Assembly (NCBI GenBank): GCA_002067795.1
Contig: MVQI01000076.1
Coordinates: 1 to 61,648, forward strand
Length of the DNA stretch: 61,648 nt
Direction of reading: 5' to 3'
Source of the DNA: Methanosaeta sp. PtaB.Bin039
Lineage (GTDB): Archaea > Halobacteriota > Methanosarcinia > Methanotrichales > Methanotrichaceae
Below, in pieces: positions 34,531 to 43,662 of the stretch. The notes under the pieces are model-generated. The model was not told the DNA's origin. It searched no databases and saw only the letters and a program-made list of their open reading frames with translations. The translations under genes and the position numbers were made by a program. Every line of letters starts with the position of its first letter. Within the stretch, counting starts at the first letter, position 1.

Positions 34531-35456
34531 GAGCCCGAATAAGGGACTTCGTCCGCACAAATGACGACTGGATATTCGCCGTGGCCGATTATGTGCATCC
34601 GGATGGCCTGCGCTGCCTGCTGCGATACGTTCCAGATCCCGGAGGAGAGAGGGAGATGGAAGGGCAGCGATTTCGAAAGGTGGATTTCGAGGAGGCGTTC
34701 ACCCTTCTTCGAAAGGAAAAGCCCAGCTACGTCAAAGACCTTCATATAGTGCCTGCTGAGGATGTCAAGAGGATATATCGGCCTCATGAAGAGCTGAGCA
34801 GGACTGCCGCCACCGATTCGCGTCTGGCCAAGATCGTCGGGATACTTGAGGAGGGCGGAATTCCGAGAGAGCAGATGGGCATCACAGGGTCCATGCTGCT
34901 GGGATTGCATGGCCATTCTTCTGATATCGATTTTGTCGTTTATGGCGAGCACTGGTGGCAGGCCAGGGATATAATATCGCAGGCGAAGATGAGAGGTGAG
35001 ATCCAGGAACTGGATCGGGACATGTGGCTTCGCATCTATAACAAGAGGAAGCCGGAGATATCCTTTCAGGAGTTCGTGGCCCACGAGCAGAGAAAGGGAA
35101 ACCGAGGCATGCTGGGAGACACGTACTTCGACCTGCTCTTTACCCGTGACTGGGAACAGATCTCTCCACGGACGCCGGGCCAGAGCATCGGCAGGAAGAA
35201 GATGGTGGCCCAGGTCACCGAAGCAGCCCTATCCTTCGATGCCCCTGCCATATTCAAGCTCGATGGAGAGATAGGAGAGCTGCTATGCTTCTCCCATACC
35301 TATGCAGGTCAGGCCTTGCCTGGAGAGACCATCGAAGCCAGCGGAGTTCTGGAAGAGACGGCAGACGGATTGCGCCTAGTGGTGGGAACCACAAGGGAAG
35401 CCAGGGGGGAATGGATACGGTCTTTGACCCTCCTTCGAGAGCAGGGACTGATCTGA
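34527..35456 (+). CDS. Predicted archaeal nucleotidyltransferase (COG1665-like)
   Basis: The 309-residue protein contains a minimal nucleotidyltransferase motif in the middle: 'GITGSMLLGLHGHSSDIDFVVYG' (about residues 118-139), i.e. the GS pair followed by D-x-D. An N-terminal domain of about 100 residues ('WIFAVADYVHPDGLRCLLRYVPDP') precedes it, and a C-terminal beta-rich part ('IFKLDGEIGELLCFSHTY') follows. No activity is known for this archaeal group. The overlap with sua5 and the position behind MBF1 suggest a role in tRNA modification or translation, which is an inference. Confidence 0.75.
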   Translation: MRARIRDFVRTNDDWIFAVADYVHPDGLRCLLRYVPDPGGEREMEGQRFRKVDFEEAFTLLRKEKPSYVKDLHIVPAEDVKRIYRPHEELSRTAATDSRLAKIVGILEEGGIPREQMGITGSMLLGLHGHSSDIDFVVYGEHWWQARDIISQAKMRGEIQELDRDMWLRIYNKRKPEISFQEFVAHEQRKGNRGMLGDTYFDLLFTRDWEQISPRTPGQSIGRKKMVAQVTEAALSFDAPAIFKLDGEIGELLCFSHTYAGQALPGETIEASGVLEETADGLRLVVGTTREARGEWIRSLTLLREQGLI

Positions 35457-35613
35457 AAATGGTGTCTGCCAGGAACCGCTCCAGGCCCCAAGCGTTTCCA
35501 AAGATGGGCGAATAAACGGCCAATGGGCACATCTTCCGGTCGCAGATACAAAAAGGACGCTTTGCCAGGATAGTTCTTAAAAACGCCTGAAGAGATCGCA
35601 GGAGAGGAAAGAT

Positions 35614-37143
35614 ATGTTCGAAGTTAATCCGTTTGATATCGATATAGGCCAGTACAAGGTAATGCTGCACCAGAGCGATGCCCGGCAACTGGGCATCAAT
35701 TTCGGAGATCGGGTGAGGGTTCGGACCAAGGGGGCGGCCGTGACTGCCATCCTCGATGTGACCTCCCAGATGGTGGAGCAGGGACATATCGGCATATTCA
35801 ACGAGGCGATGAAGGAGCTCAAAGGGGCCAAGACCGTAGACATAATGCCGGCGCCAAAGCCAGCCTCGGTAGCTTACATAAAGAAGCTGATGGACAACCA
35901 GAAGCTTACTGAGGATCAGATCCGGGCCATCGTTCGGGACATCGTGGACAACAACTTGAGCGAGGTTGAGCTCTCAGCTTACCTCACAGCCTCCTACATC
36001 TACAACATGGATGCACAGCAGACCGAGTGGCTGACCCGGGCCATGATCGAGACCGGGGATCGAATATACTTCGATACTCACCCGGTGGTCGACAAGCACA
36101 GCATAGGGGGTGTTCCAGGCAATAAGGTAACCATGCTGGTTGTGCCGATTGTGGCGGCAGCCGGGCTGCTGATCCCAAAGACAAGCTCGCGGGCCATAAC
36201 CGGCGCCGGAGGCACTGCCGACCTGATGGAGATCTTAGCCCCCGTGGAGTTCACGGCAGATGAGATAAAAGAGCTGACAGAGACGGTTGGAGGCGTGATA
36301 GCCTGGGGCGGAGCCACAAATATCGCACCTGCCGACGACAAGCTGATCAAGGCCGAGTACGCGCTCTCCATCGACCCTTACAGCCAGATGCTCGCCTCGA
36401 TAATGGCCAAGAAAGGAGCGGTGGGAGCAGAAGCGGTAGTAGTTGATATGCCGACAGGTCCTGGAACCAAGCTGGCAACGGCCGAGGAGGCGCGCAAGCT
36501 TGCCAAGGACCTGATGGATCTGGGAGAGCGCCTGGGAATCCGTGTGGAATGCGCAATGACCTTTGGCGGCTCACCGGTCGGCCGCACGGTTGGGCCAGCT
36601 GTGGAGATAAAGGAGGCTTTAGCTATGCTCGAGACCGGCACCGGTCCGAACAGCCTGCGAGAGAAGAGCCTGGCGCTGGCCGGAATACTTCTGGAGATGG
36701 GCGGGATGGCAGTCAGGGGAGATGGCGGCCGTATGGCAGAGGAGATCCTGACATCCGGGCGGGCTCATAAGAAGCTCATGGAGATCATCGAGGCCCAGGG
36801 TGGCGATCCCAATGTCAAGAGCAGCGATATCCAGATAGGCGAGTTCCGTCAGGACATACTCTCCCCAGCCACCGGCTACGTGGTGGCGTTCTACAACAAG
36901 CGCATAATCGAGATCGCCCGCCTGGCAGGCGCTCCGGCAGACAAGAAGGCCGGGGTGATAATCCACAAGAAGATGGGCGAGATGGTTAAGAAGGGCGAGC
37001 CCCTGCTGACCATCTGCTCGAGCAGCGACTGGGAGCTTGAGTGCGCCACCAAGGAGTGCGCTCTCATGGATTCCGGACGCCAGATGCCCATAGTTGTGGA
37101 GGGCATGCTCCTTGAGAGGTACCCGCGCTACACCCAGATCTGA
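35614..37143 (+). CDS. deoA: AMP phosphorylase
   Basis: This archaeal enzyme converts AMP (also CMP, UMP) and phosphate to the base and ribose 1,5-bisphosphate, which R15P isomerase and type III RuBisCO turn into 3-phosphoglycerate. The 509-residue protein has the archaeal N-terminal domain (about 1-85), the thymidine-phosphorylase core with the signature 'KTSSRAITGAGGTADLMEIL', 'VDKHSIGGVPGNKVTMLVVPI', 'TFGGSPVGRTVGPAVEIKEAL', and a C-terminal lid ('GYVVAFYNKRIIEIARLAGAPADKKAG'). GGAG-AGGAAAG precedes the ATG. It leads an operon with an HDAC-like gene and a DUF89 gene. Confidence 0.95.
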   Translation: MFEVNPFDIDIGQYKVMLHQSDARQLGINFGDRVRVRTKGAAVTAILDVTSQMVEQGHIGIFNEAMKELKGAKTVDIMPAPKPASVAYIKKLMDNQKLTEDQIRAIVRDIVDNNLSEVELSAYLTASYIYNMDAQQTEWLTRAMIETGDRIYFDTHPVVDKHSIGGVPGNKVTMLVVPIVAAAGLLIPKTSSRAITGAGGTADLMEILAPVEFTADEIKELTETVGGVIAWGGATNIAPADDKLIKAEYALSIDPYSQMLASIMAKKGAVGAEAVVVDMPTGPGTKLATAEEARKLAKDLMDLGERLGIRVECAMTFGGSPVGRTVGPAVEIKEALAMLETGTGPNSLREKSLALAGILLEMGGMAVRGDGGRMAEEILTSGRAHKKLMEIIEAQGGDPNVKSSDIQIGEFRQDILSPATGYVVAFYNKRIIEIARLAGAPADKKAGVIIHKKMGEMVKKGEPLLTICSSSDWELECATKECALMDSGRQMPIVVEGMLLERYPRYTQI

Positions 37144-37154
37144 AAGGTGCTGAG

Positions 37155-38036
37155 ATGGCTTATCAACGAGAGCGAGATGATGACGGCATGACGAAGGTCG
37201 CGGTTGTCTATCACCACGATTTTCCGCGGTATGGTTATTCGGTCCTCAAGGACCGCATAAAGCCCGGCTACGACTCCCTGATGGAGTCGGGCCTGGCAGA
37301 CGGAGAGGATGTCAGGGTGTTCCAGCCGGAAGCGGCGCCCCTGTCTCTGGTGGAGGAGGTACATACTGCTCATCACATGCAGAACATGTCGTCGGAGCCC
37401 TACCGCGACGTAGCCCTGCTTTCGGCAGGCAGCGTAATGCTGGCTGCAGACCTGGTTGTTTCTGGCCAGGCCCAATCGGCCTTTGCGTTTACCGGAACTG
37501 CCGGTCACCACGCATCTCGGGGTGGCTGCTGGGGATTCTGCTACTTCAACGACGTGGCCATAACGATTCGCCATCTGCGCAAAATGGGGCTGAAGCGGTT
37601 CCTGATCATCGACGTAGACCCGCATTTCGGCGACGGCACCCGTGACTTCTTCGGGGAGGACGCTGACGTCTTTCACATAAACTTCCACGCCGGATCAGGA
37701 AAGGAGTTCGACAGGAGCAGGAACAACTACGATTTCGGGATAGGCTGGGCTGCCAGCGATGTCACGTTCCTTGACGAGTTTTCATCGGCCCTTGAGCTTG
37801 CAAGGGACTTCGACTACCAGATCTGCTTCCTGATCTTCGGCCACGACTCCCACCAGGACGACTACGGTGGCTTCGATCTGACACTGAGCGCTTATCCACG
37901 GATGGCCGCCCTTCTGAAAGAGGCGGTCGGCAAGAAGCCTCTGGTCGTGGTCCTAAGCGGCGGATCAAACCCAGATGTTGCCAGGCGGGCCATACCGGAC
38001 GTTGTGGCGGTCATGGCAGGGAAGTGGCCGATATGA
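37155..38036 (+). CDS. Histone-deacetylase-family hydrolase
   Basis: The 293-residue protein has the zinc hydrolase motifs of class II/AcuC/APAH-like enzymes: GHHA (117-120, catalytic His pair), WGFCYFND, the metal ligands Asp155 and His157 in DVDPHFGDGT, and Asp231 in GHDSHQDDYGG. Substrates in this superfamily range from acetyl-lysine to acetylpolyamines. GGTG five bases before the ATG at 37155 supports that start over the internal ATG at 37188. It lies 11 bases after the AMP phosphorylase gene and overlaps the DUF89 gene by four bases, which argues for a metabolic rather than chromatin role. Confidence 0.92.
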   Translation: MAYQRERDDDGMTKVAVVYHHDFPRYGYSVLKDRIKPGYDSLMESGLADGEDVRVFQPEAAPLSLVEEVHTAHHMQNMSSEPYRDVALLSAGSVMLAADLVVSGQAQSAFAFTGTAGHHASRGGCWGFCYFNDVAITIRHLRKMGLKRFLIIDVDPHFGDGTRDFFGEDADVFHINFHAGSGKEFDRSRNNYDFGIGWAASDVTFLDEFSSALELARDFDYQICFLIFGHDSHQDDYGGFDLTLSAYPRMAALLKEAVGKKPLVVVLSGGSNPDVARRAIPDVVAVMAGKWPI

Positions 38037-38911
38037 GGATGGCTTCAGACTGCTATGTCTGCATCCTCGAGAGGGCTGGCTTTGAGTGCGAGCTGGCCAT
38101 GGGGGACCTGGAGGAGGAGATACGTGAGGAGCGAAGCCGCGAGGTGATGGAGGAGCTGGTCGGCGCAATAGCGAGGCAGGCCGGCGGCGTTCCGGCCCTC
38201 GTGGGAACAGATAGGGAGCGGATCGTAAAGAGGGTGAGCGAAGATCCCGATCCGTACCGGAGATTGAAGGCCGAGAGCAATCTGCTCGCAAAGAGCCTCC
38301 TTCCGTTGGCAGAGCAGTTCTACATGTCCAGCCCTGACCGCACAGAAGCCCTCATCAGGATAGCTGCCGCTGCTAACTCCATGGAGTTCGGAGTAAAAGG
38401 GCACGACTTCGACAACCATACATTCGGAGAGGTCTTCTCAAAGACCCTGAGAGAGCGCCTCGATGGCGGTTTGGAGTGTGTAAAAGAGCTGCTTTCATCC
38501 TTCCAGAGGATCTATTACCTGACAGACAATGCCGGTGAGGTGGTATTTGACCTATTTGTGGTCGAAAGACTTGAGGAGATGGGCAAGTCGGTTATAATGG
38601 GACCCAAGGCCGAGCCGGTATTAAACGACGTGACGGCGGAGGAGCTGAAAGGGCTAGCCGGTCGCCGGATGGTGGCGACTGGCGACGTGGTAGGCCTATC
38701 CAGGGAGCGGTCATCTCCACAGTCTCTGGCCCTGCTCGACGACCCCGACGTCCTCATCATAGCCAAGGGAATGGGCAACTTCGAGACGATCTCGGAGTTC
38801 GAGAACGATATGAGGGGGCGGCTGGTCTATATCCTGCGGGCCAAGTGTCTTCCTGTGGCCCGACACCTGGGCGTGGCCAAGGGCACCCTGGTGGTTCGGG
38901 CAGTCACGTAA
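38033..38911 (+). CDS. DUF89-family damage-control phosphatase-like protein
   Basis: From the ATG at 38033, which overlaps the stop of the HDAC-like gene (ATGA), the protein has 292 residues. An N-terminal CYVC pair, 'ANSMEFG', 'YLTDNAGEVVFDLFVVERL' and 'IAKGMGNFETIS' are the hallmarks of DUF89 metal-dependent phosphatases. The Asp/Asn of DNAGE bind the metal. Studied members remove phosphate from damaged or surplus sugar phosphates. In this operon a role in clearing phosphopentose side products of AMP breakdown is plausible. GTG at 38024 is a less likely start. Confidence 0.88.
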   Translation: MRMASDCYVCILERAGFECELAMGDLEEEIREERSREVMEELVGAIARQAGGVPALVGTDRERIVKRVSEDPDPYRRLKAESNLLAKSLLPLAEQFYMSSPDRTEALIRIAAAANSMEFGVKGHDFDNHTFGEVFSKTLRERLDGGLECVKELLSSFQRIYYLTDNAGEVVFDLFVVERLEEMGKSVIMGPKAEPVLNDVTAEELKGLAGRRMVATGDVVGLSRERSSPQSLALLDDPDVLIIAKGMGNFETISEFENDMRGRLVYILRAKCLPVARHLGVAKGTLVVRAVT

Positions 38912-39174
38912 ATGCAAAGCCTTTGGACAAAGGAGGGCCTGACCGGACCAAATCGTTCCCTCTACTCATTTTAGAGATCCACATGGTCCGGGCATCCCCG
39001 AGCAAAAAAGGCAGGCAGTCATTTTTCCCTGCTGTCTCTGAAAAGGGGAGTGCTCGATGCTGAGCTTGAGCCCGTGACGCGCACAAGCTGGTTGAAATGA
39101 TGATGCGGACGCAAGCCCTCCATTCATCCGATAGCCCTATGCCTGGCGGGGCCGAAAACCCGGACCGCCAGGTC

Positions 39175-39852
39175 TCACAGGTAAGAGGGGTCGACCTGAT
39201 CGTCCGGCTTCTCCGGCAGGATTTCCTCATCTGCCATCTCCTCTTCTGAGGCGAAGTCGAGCAGAGGCATATCCAGCTTGAGGATATGGGAGACTGCCGA
39301 AACAAGGTTTCTGGCCCCTTCCAGGTCCACGAGCTCCTGGCCGCTGGTAGTGCCCAGGAGGCAGAAGCCGCGCATCCCGTGCTGCGGTGCCATGCCAGCC
39401 AACAGGCCGTTCATTCCACCAATGAAACCCTGGCGGATTATGGCCATACCCTCAGCCTCAAGCAGGGCAACGCCTGATGGATCGGTGGAGGCGGCCAGGA
39501 CCTTGTCGCTCTGCCCTCCTACATAAGCTCCCAGGGTGATGACGTCTCTCACCCCACGCCCGGCGAGCTCTTCCAGTATGTCCCCGGCCAGGGCGTTCAT
39601 GTAAAGCCCGTGCAGCGGCTGAGCATCGCAGGATATCAGTATAAGGTCGTCGCGCCTGGCCGCCTGACCCAGGTGGGCCAGGAATGGATGGGCGATATTT
39701 CCTGAGATTATTACCTGAGGCGGAAAGCCGGGCGAACCAATGGATAGAAAGGTCTGGCACTCCAGGACCTGGCCCAGGTAGTCTGAGGCGAACTTGCCAA
39801 CGCTACCTATTCCTGGAAAGCCGCCCAGGCAGATCTTGCCGAAGAATGTCAT
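39175..39852 (-). CDS. PAC2-family protein (proteasome-assembly-chaperone-like)
   Basis: The 225-residue protein has the PAC2-like core: 'LGGFPGIGSVGKFASDYLGQVLECQTF' at the N-terminus, 'LILISCDAQPLHGLYMNALAGDILEELAGRGVRDVITLGAYVGGQ' and 'GMNGLLAGMAPQHGMRGFCLLGTTSG'. Archaeal PAC2 relatives are linked to proteasome assembly by homology, and older records call them ATP-grasp. The acidic tail after about residue 200 is rich in Glu/Asp. It lies 25 bases behind the small lipoprotein gene on the same strand, so it may share that transcript; no separate ribosome site is evident. Confidence 0.83.
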   Translation of the reverse strand: MTFFGKICLGGFPGIGSVGKFASDYLGQVLECQTFLSIGSPGFPPQVIISGNIAHPFLAHLGQAARRDDLILISCDAQPLHGLYMNALAGDILEELAGRGVRDVITLGAYVGGQSDKVLAASTDPSGVALLEAEGMAIIRQGFIGGMNGLLAGMAPQHGMRGFCLLGTTSGQELVDLEGARNLVSAVSHILKLDMPLLDFASEEEMADEEILPEKPDDQVDPSYL

Positions 39853-39877
39853 GATAAAAAATGGCTCGGAAGCCGGA

Positions 39878-40486
39878 TCAGCTGCCGGCCACCCGGATCA
39901 GCCAGTTGACTGGCATTGTCTCGTTATCAGGGAGCGGCAGCTCGGCCGGGTATATCTTGCGGTTGCTGCGGTCGAATAGCTGAGAGCTGTTGGTGAAGCT
40001 GTCGGTCTCTCCCAACACGGAGATTGCTCCCCGGTCGTAGAAGCAGACGTAGAACTCATCGGTGACCTCAACAGGGGGGATCTCCAGTATTCCCCAGGTT
40101 GGCCCTGTAGTGTTTCTCTTGAAGTTGAAGTACGGGATCTGGGAATCCACCGTGCGATAAAGAAGGTTCATGTCCACGTCCCGGATCTCTGCCAGCACCA
40201 TCTGCTCTATGGGCACAGTATCATCGGTGCCGTTGTATCCGTCGAATCCCAATATGAGTATGGCCTCAACCTTGAAGCCTGCATTTGGGGCCTTGAACTT
40301 CACCATCTCGGCAGTGTCCAGCCCCTCTGCGCCGAAGAGTCCCAGGGTGCTGAACAAGGTCAGGTTCATATCGGTGACATTCCTTCCGCTGTCTGAGGTC
40401 AGGATAACCTTATCCTGAGCAAGGCCACAGCCAGCCAGTGAGACGGCGGCACAAAGAGCCGTCAAGATGAAGATGATATTCTTCAT
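39878..40486 (-). CDS. Small predicted lipoprotein, tandem paralogue A
   Basis: The 202-residue product begins with a lipoprotein-type signal (MKNIIFILTALCAAVSLAGC, lipobox LAGC with Cys20). I do not recognise the family. It is homologous to the product of 40789-41421: both share 'VKFxxPxAGxKxxxxLIxGxxx', 'EIRDxDxNLLY', 'xYFxF', 'DxFYVxFYxR' and the ending 'RKxxPAE...NxTxPxNWxIRxxGx'. It is therefore an exported beta-rich protein from a tandem duplication. A TATA-like TTTTTTAAAT lies about 25-35 bases before the ATG. Confidence 0.8.
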   Translation of the reverse strand: MKNIIFILTALCAAVSLAGCGLAQDKVILTSDSGRNVTDMNLTLFSTLGLFGAEGLDTAEMVKFKAPNAGFKVEAILILGFDGYNGTDDTVPIEQMVLAEIRDVDMNLLYRTVDSQIPYFNFKRNTTGPTWGILEIPPVEVTDEFYVCFYDRGAISVLGETDSFTNSSQLFDRSNRKIYPAELPLPDNETMPVNWLIRVAGS

Positions 40487-40788
40487 GAGGATCGCTCTTG
40501 TGATCTTTTCTTGGATTTAAAAAACTACCCCCCCTGACAGACCTCTGACCAAGGCGTGCGCAAAAACGCCTCCTCTCCGGAGATATGATCGGTCTTTTTT
40601 GGGATCAGCTGGACTTTTCGCTTGACAAAGCTCGATCTCTACGTCAGAGAGCTATTTTTCAGGGGAGAGGCCGGCCTTCCAATCAGGCTTGAACCGATGA
40701 TCTCCTTCGATACCAAAAGTGGGTGAAGAAAAACGTCTCGGAAAAGAAGTGATCTGGGGAGATCTTGGCTTTCCCCAGTCACGATCAT
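40487..40788. other. Intergenic region between the two paralogues
   Basis: This stretch contains the promoter of the downstream lipoprotein gene near its left edge and the terminator hairpin of paralogue B at its right edge. No further gene is seen. Confidence 0.4.
40749..40782 (-). terminator. Hairpin after paralogue B
   Basis: An 11-bp stem with one bulge (GTGA-CTGGGGA arm at 40749-40760 with TCCCCAG-TCAC at 40772-40782) lies within seven bases of the stop at 40789 and is followed on the minus strand by a T-rich stretch. Confidence 0.55.
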
Positions 40789-41421
40789 CTAGTTCCCGAA
40801 AGCCCTGATGACCCAGTTCAGGGGGCTCGTGGTGTTGTCCTGGTTGATGACCTCGGCAGGTACCAGCTTACGAGTCAGCCGGTCGAATATGAAGGAGTTG
40901 CCGGCTGACTCAGATTGATTAAATGATACCGCTACCGAATCTCTACCATAGAAACTGACGTAGAAGTCATCGTTGACGGTCACAGATGGCAGCTCTATCT
41001 CCGAGAGGAAGGGCAGACGGAAGTCGAAATAGTCCACCTGGACATGGGACGTCTCGTATAGCAAGTTCAAGTCCTTGTCCCTAACCTCCAGCGCGATTAT
41101 GGACTGCCCGGGAAGTGTCTCATTCCTAACGTCAGAAATTGCCCATCCTGCAATCAGGACCTTCTGAAGCTTCCAGCCTGCCTTTGGCGGAGTGAACTTG
41201 ACGGTCTGAGCGGATATGAAAGAGCGCAGGGTCATCATATCGGTACAATTTACCGCGGAAAGATTGCCTTCATCATCCTCATAGAAGTAATATGCCGGTG
41301 CGTCTCCTATCAGGGGCGTTATGTCGTAGGCCAGGGCCTTCTCTTCGGCAGCCGTGCCGGTGCCGGCCAGGCAAACAAGGGCAAGGCCGATGACAGATAT
41401 TACAGATAGTAGGGATCTCAT
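40789..41421 (-). CDS. Small secreted protein, tandem paralogue B
   Basis: This 210-residue protein has a signal peptide (MRSLLSVISVIGLALVCLAGTGTA) without a lipobox Cys, unlike paralogue A. The mature part shares the same block order with paralogue A and ends 'NTTSPLNWVIRAFGN'. It is beta-rich and without catalytic motifs. A TATA-like box (GGTATTTATG, about 41455-41464) implies a leader of only some ten bases. The function is unknown; the loss or gain of the lipid anchor suggests one copy is membrane-held and the other free. Confidence 0.8.
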   Translation of the reverse strand: MRSLLSVISVIGLALVCLAGTGTAAEEKALAYDITPLIGDAPAYYFYEDDEGNLSAVNCTDMMTLRSFISAQTVKFTPPKAGWKLQKVLIAGWAISDVRNETLPGQSIIALEVRDKDLNLLYETSHVQVDYFDFRLPFLSEIELPSVTVNDDFYVSFYGRDSVAVSFNQSESAGNSFIFDRLTRKLVPAEVINQDNTTSPLNWVIRAFGN

Positions 41422-41666
41422 TCTTGATCAGTTCATCTAAATATTGTCCCTCACATAAATACCTGCTGGCCAGTTAAGCGGCTGAAAAATCGGCTCTTCG
41501 CGGTGGAACTATCCGTTTCTCAGCCAGAGGAAATTCCCGGCACAGCCTGGCCAAAGGAAAGCCAAAAGCCCCATCTCAAGTGAGGTGACTCTCTCCAACT
41601 TTGAGCATAGATCTCGCTTCTGACTGCCCCGGCCTTGGTGCGGAGGCCCCTTATGCCAGTGGATAA

Positions 41667-42281
41667 TCAGCTGCTTTCCACCTGGTCTAATAGTACTGTC
41701 CCGGATCCGGGTTGATCGCCCTGCCAGTTGTAGATTATGAAGTTCATGCTGCCGACGCTGTTGGAATACAGCTTCTTTCCCTGGCACTCTGTACCATCAA
41801 GGCGGCGGAGGCATTCGAAATCGTCCAGACTTGCCTCCAGTACCGTCCACTCTGGGGCGGAGGTCTTGGCATTCCAGGGATATCTATAGGTGGTTCCGTC
41901 TCTGTCAACCAGCCGCAGCTCAAGCGTGTTGGGAGCTCCAGAGCCGCGGTAGGAGAACCTGATCTTCTCCCCGGCACCAAGGGATTTCAGGTCGAGGTTT
42001 CGGGATATTCCGATATAACCATTGGGGACGAGGTTGAATGAGACTGAGAGGCAGGTGCCTGCCGGGTCTGGAACTGAGGATATCTGTGCAAGGGAGCCGC
42101 GGCCATCGGTCTTGACCGTCCAGGAATCCGACTTGTCCATGCTGTCAACAGTGACCGTTCCTTCGTCCAGGTCGGTCTCCAGGGATATCGCACCCTCTGA
42201 AGACACCATGATCAGAAACAGGAATAAGAAGGGCCGCCAGAACACTTCCCGTATGATGGATGAGCTGATCTTTCCTGCCAT
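41667..42281 (-). CDS. Secreted beta-sandwich protein, carbohydrate-binding-like
   Basis: The 204-residue protein has a signal or anchor segment at about residues 16-32. The domain that follows (about 40-204) carries 'DSWTVKTDGRGSLAQI', 'ISRNLDLKSLGAGEKIRFSYRGSGAPNTLELRLVDRDGTTYRYPW', 'WTVLEASLDDFECL' and 'MNFIIYNWQGDQPGSGTVLLDQV'. This is the jelly-roll pattern of CIA30/CBM11-like carbohydrate-binding domains. No catalytic part is present. It probably binds sugar polymers at the cell surface. The assignment is by pattern only. Confidence 0.7.
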   Translation of the reverse strand: MAGKISSSIIREVFWRPFLFLFLIMVSSEGAISLETDLDEGTVTVDSMDKSDSWTVKTDGRGSLAQISSVPDPAGTCLSVSFNLVPNGYIGISRNLDLKSLGAGEKIRFSYRGSGAPNTLELRLVDRDGTTYRYPWNAKTSAPEWTVLEASLDDFECLRRLDGTECQGKKLYSNSVGSMNFIIYNWQGDQPGSGTVLLDQVESS

Positions 42282-42369
42282 GCCAATACATCTCTGCTGC
42301 TGGCTCTGTATGCCACCACTAATAAAGCATTTCTTTCAGGTACAGAAGTGCTCGCAGGTTATCTCTCTT

Positions 42370-43662
42370 TCACCTTTTGGCATCCCGCCATCTGGCCAGC
42401 CCAAGGGCGATGGCGGATACGGCAAGGCCTGCCAGGGCCATGGCCGCGCCTGTAATCATGGCCCACCGCTGTAGCTGCAGCATGAGAAAGGCGGTGAGCA
42501 TTATGCCCAGAATCGGCAGCACAGGCAGCCAGTGGAAGCTCACAGGTACCTTAAAGGGCCTTGGGCGCTGCGGCTGTCTGTGTCGCAGTATGACCAGCGA
42601 GGCATTGACGATCATGAATACCAGAAAGACAGTGAAGTTTGCGACGCTGGCGGCCAGGCTCAGGTCCCCTGCAAGCAGAAAGAGAGCGGTCAGAACGCTC
42701 ACCGCGAGTATGGCAGCAGCGGGGGTCCGCCTGCCCTCGTGCACGAGCCCCAGAATTGACGGCAGAGACCCGGCCCTTGCCATGCCGTAGGTGATGCGTG
42801 AGGCGGCAAGTATCATCAGCAAGGCGGTGTTGGCTGTGGATGCCAGGGCTATCAGGGAAACCAGCACATAGGCCTCCTGGCCAACTGCATAGCGTGCGAT
42901 CTCGGCGAACGGAGCGCTGGAGCTGGCCAGCTGCGACCACCCCAGCACGCTCACCGAACATATGGAGACCAGGACATAAAGGCCGATGCTCGCACAAATG
43001 GCAACCAAAATACCCATTGGCATGGTCTTTTCAGGTACCCGGGTCTCATCGGAGAGCTTGACCATCTCCTCAAATCCCTTATAAGCGAAGAATACCAGGG
43101 CGGCTGCAGCAAGGACTCCGCTGCCCCCTTGAGGCATCTCCATGTAATCGACGCTGCCAAGCCTGGGAAGCCCCACGTATATCACGAGAAGGAGTCCTGC
43201 GATCTCCACAAAAGTCAGCACTACCGCTGCCCTGGCCGACTCCTTGATCCCCAGAAGAAGGACGGCTGTCATGGCAAGGAGAAGCACCAGGCCTGATGTC
43301 GTGGGATCAGCCCCGGTAAGCGCGGTCAGGTAGCCTGCAAATCCAAGGCTGACCGCAGCAGCTCCGACGGCGCCTCCCAGGATGATGAGCCATCCGGTCA
43401 TGAAGGCCAGGTGTGGTCCAAACGCCTCACGGGCGTAGAGGTACTCTGCCCCCGCCCCCGGCATCATCGATGAGAACTCGGCATAAGACAGGCCGGTGAA
43501 CAGCGCCACAAGAGCAGCCAGCACAAACGACATCCATACGGCGTTGCCGGCAAGGGCGGCAGCTTCTCCAAGCAGCGCATAGATGCCTGCTCCAAGTATT
43601 ATGCCGATTCCAGATAAGGTGACCTCAATGAGCCCCAACTCGCGCTTCAGGTCTTCAGCCAT
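42370..43662 (-). CDS. APC-family amino-acid permease
   Basis: The 430-residue protein has 12 predicted membrane helices. The first contains 'LSGIGIILGAGIYALLGEAA', the GIGxGIF-like substrate-binding bend of APC transporters. Later parts have 'GAEYLYAREAFGPHLAFMTGWLIILGG', 'FFAYKGFEEMVKLSDETRVPEKTMP' and 'ASRITYGMARAGSLPSILGLVHEGRRTPAAA'. The substrate is probably an amino acid or amine, but it cannot be read from the sequence. It stands alone between secreted-protein genes on the same strand. Confidence 0.92.
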   Translation of the reverse strand: MAEDLKRELGLIEVTLSGIGIILGAGIYALLGEAAALAGNAVWMSFVLAALVALFTGLSYAEFSSMMPGAGAEYLYAREAFGPHLAFMTGWLIILGGAVGAAAVSLGFAGYLTALTGADPTTSGLVLLLAMTAVLLLGIKESARAAVVLTFVEIAGLLLVIYVGLPRLGSVDYMEMPQGGSGVLAAAALVFFAYKGFEEMVKLSDETRVPEKTMPMGILVAICASIGLYVLVSICSVSVLGWSQLASSSAPFAEIARYAVGQEAYVLVSLIALASTANTALLMILAASRITYGMARAGSLPSILGLVHEGRRTPAAAILAVSVLTALFLLAGDLSLAASVANFTVFLVFMIVNASLVILRHRQPQRPRPFKVPVSFHWLPVLPILGIMLTAFLMLQLQRWAMITGAAMALAGLAVSAIALGLARWRDAKR

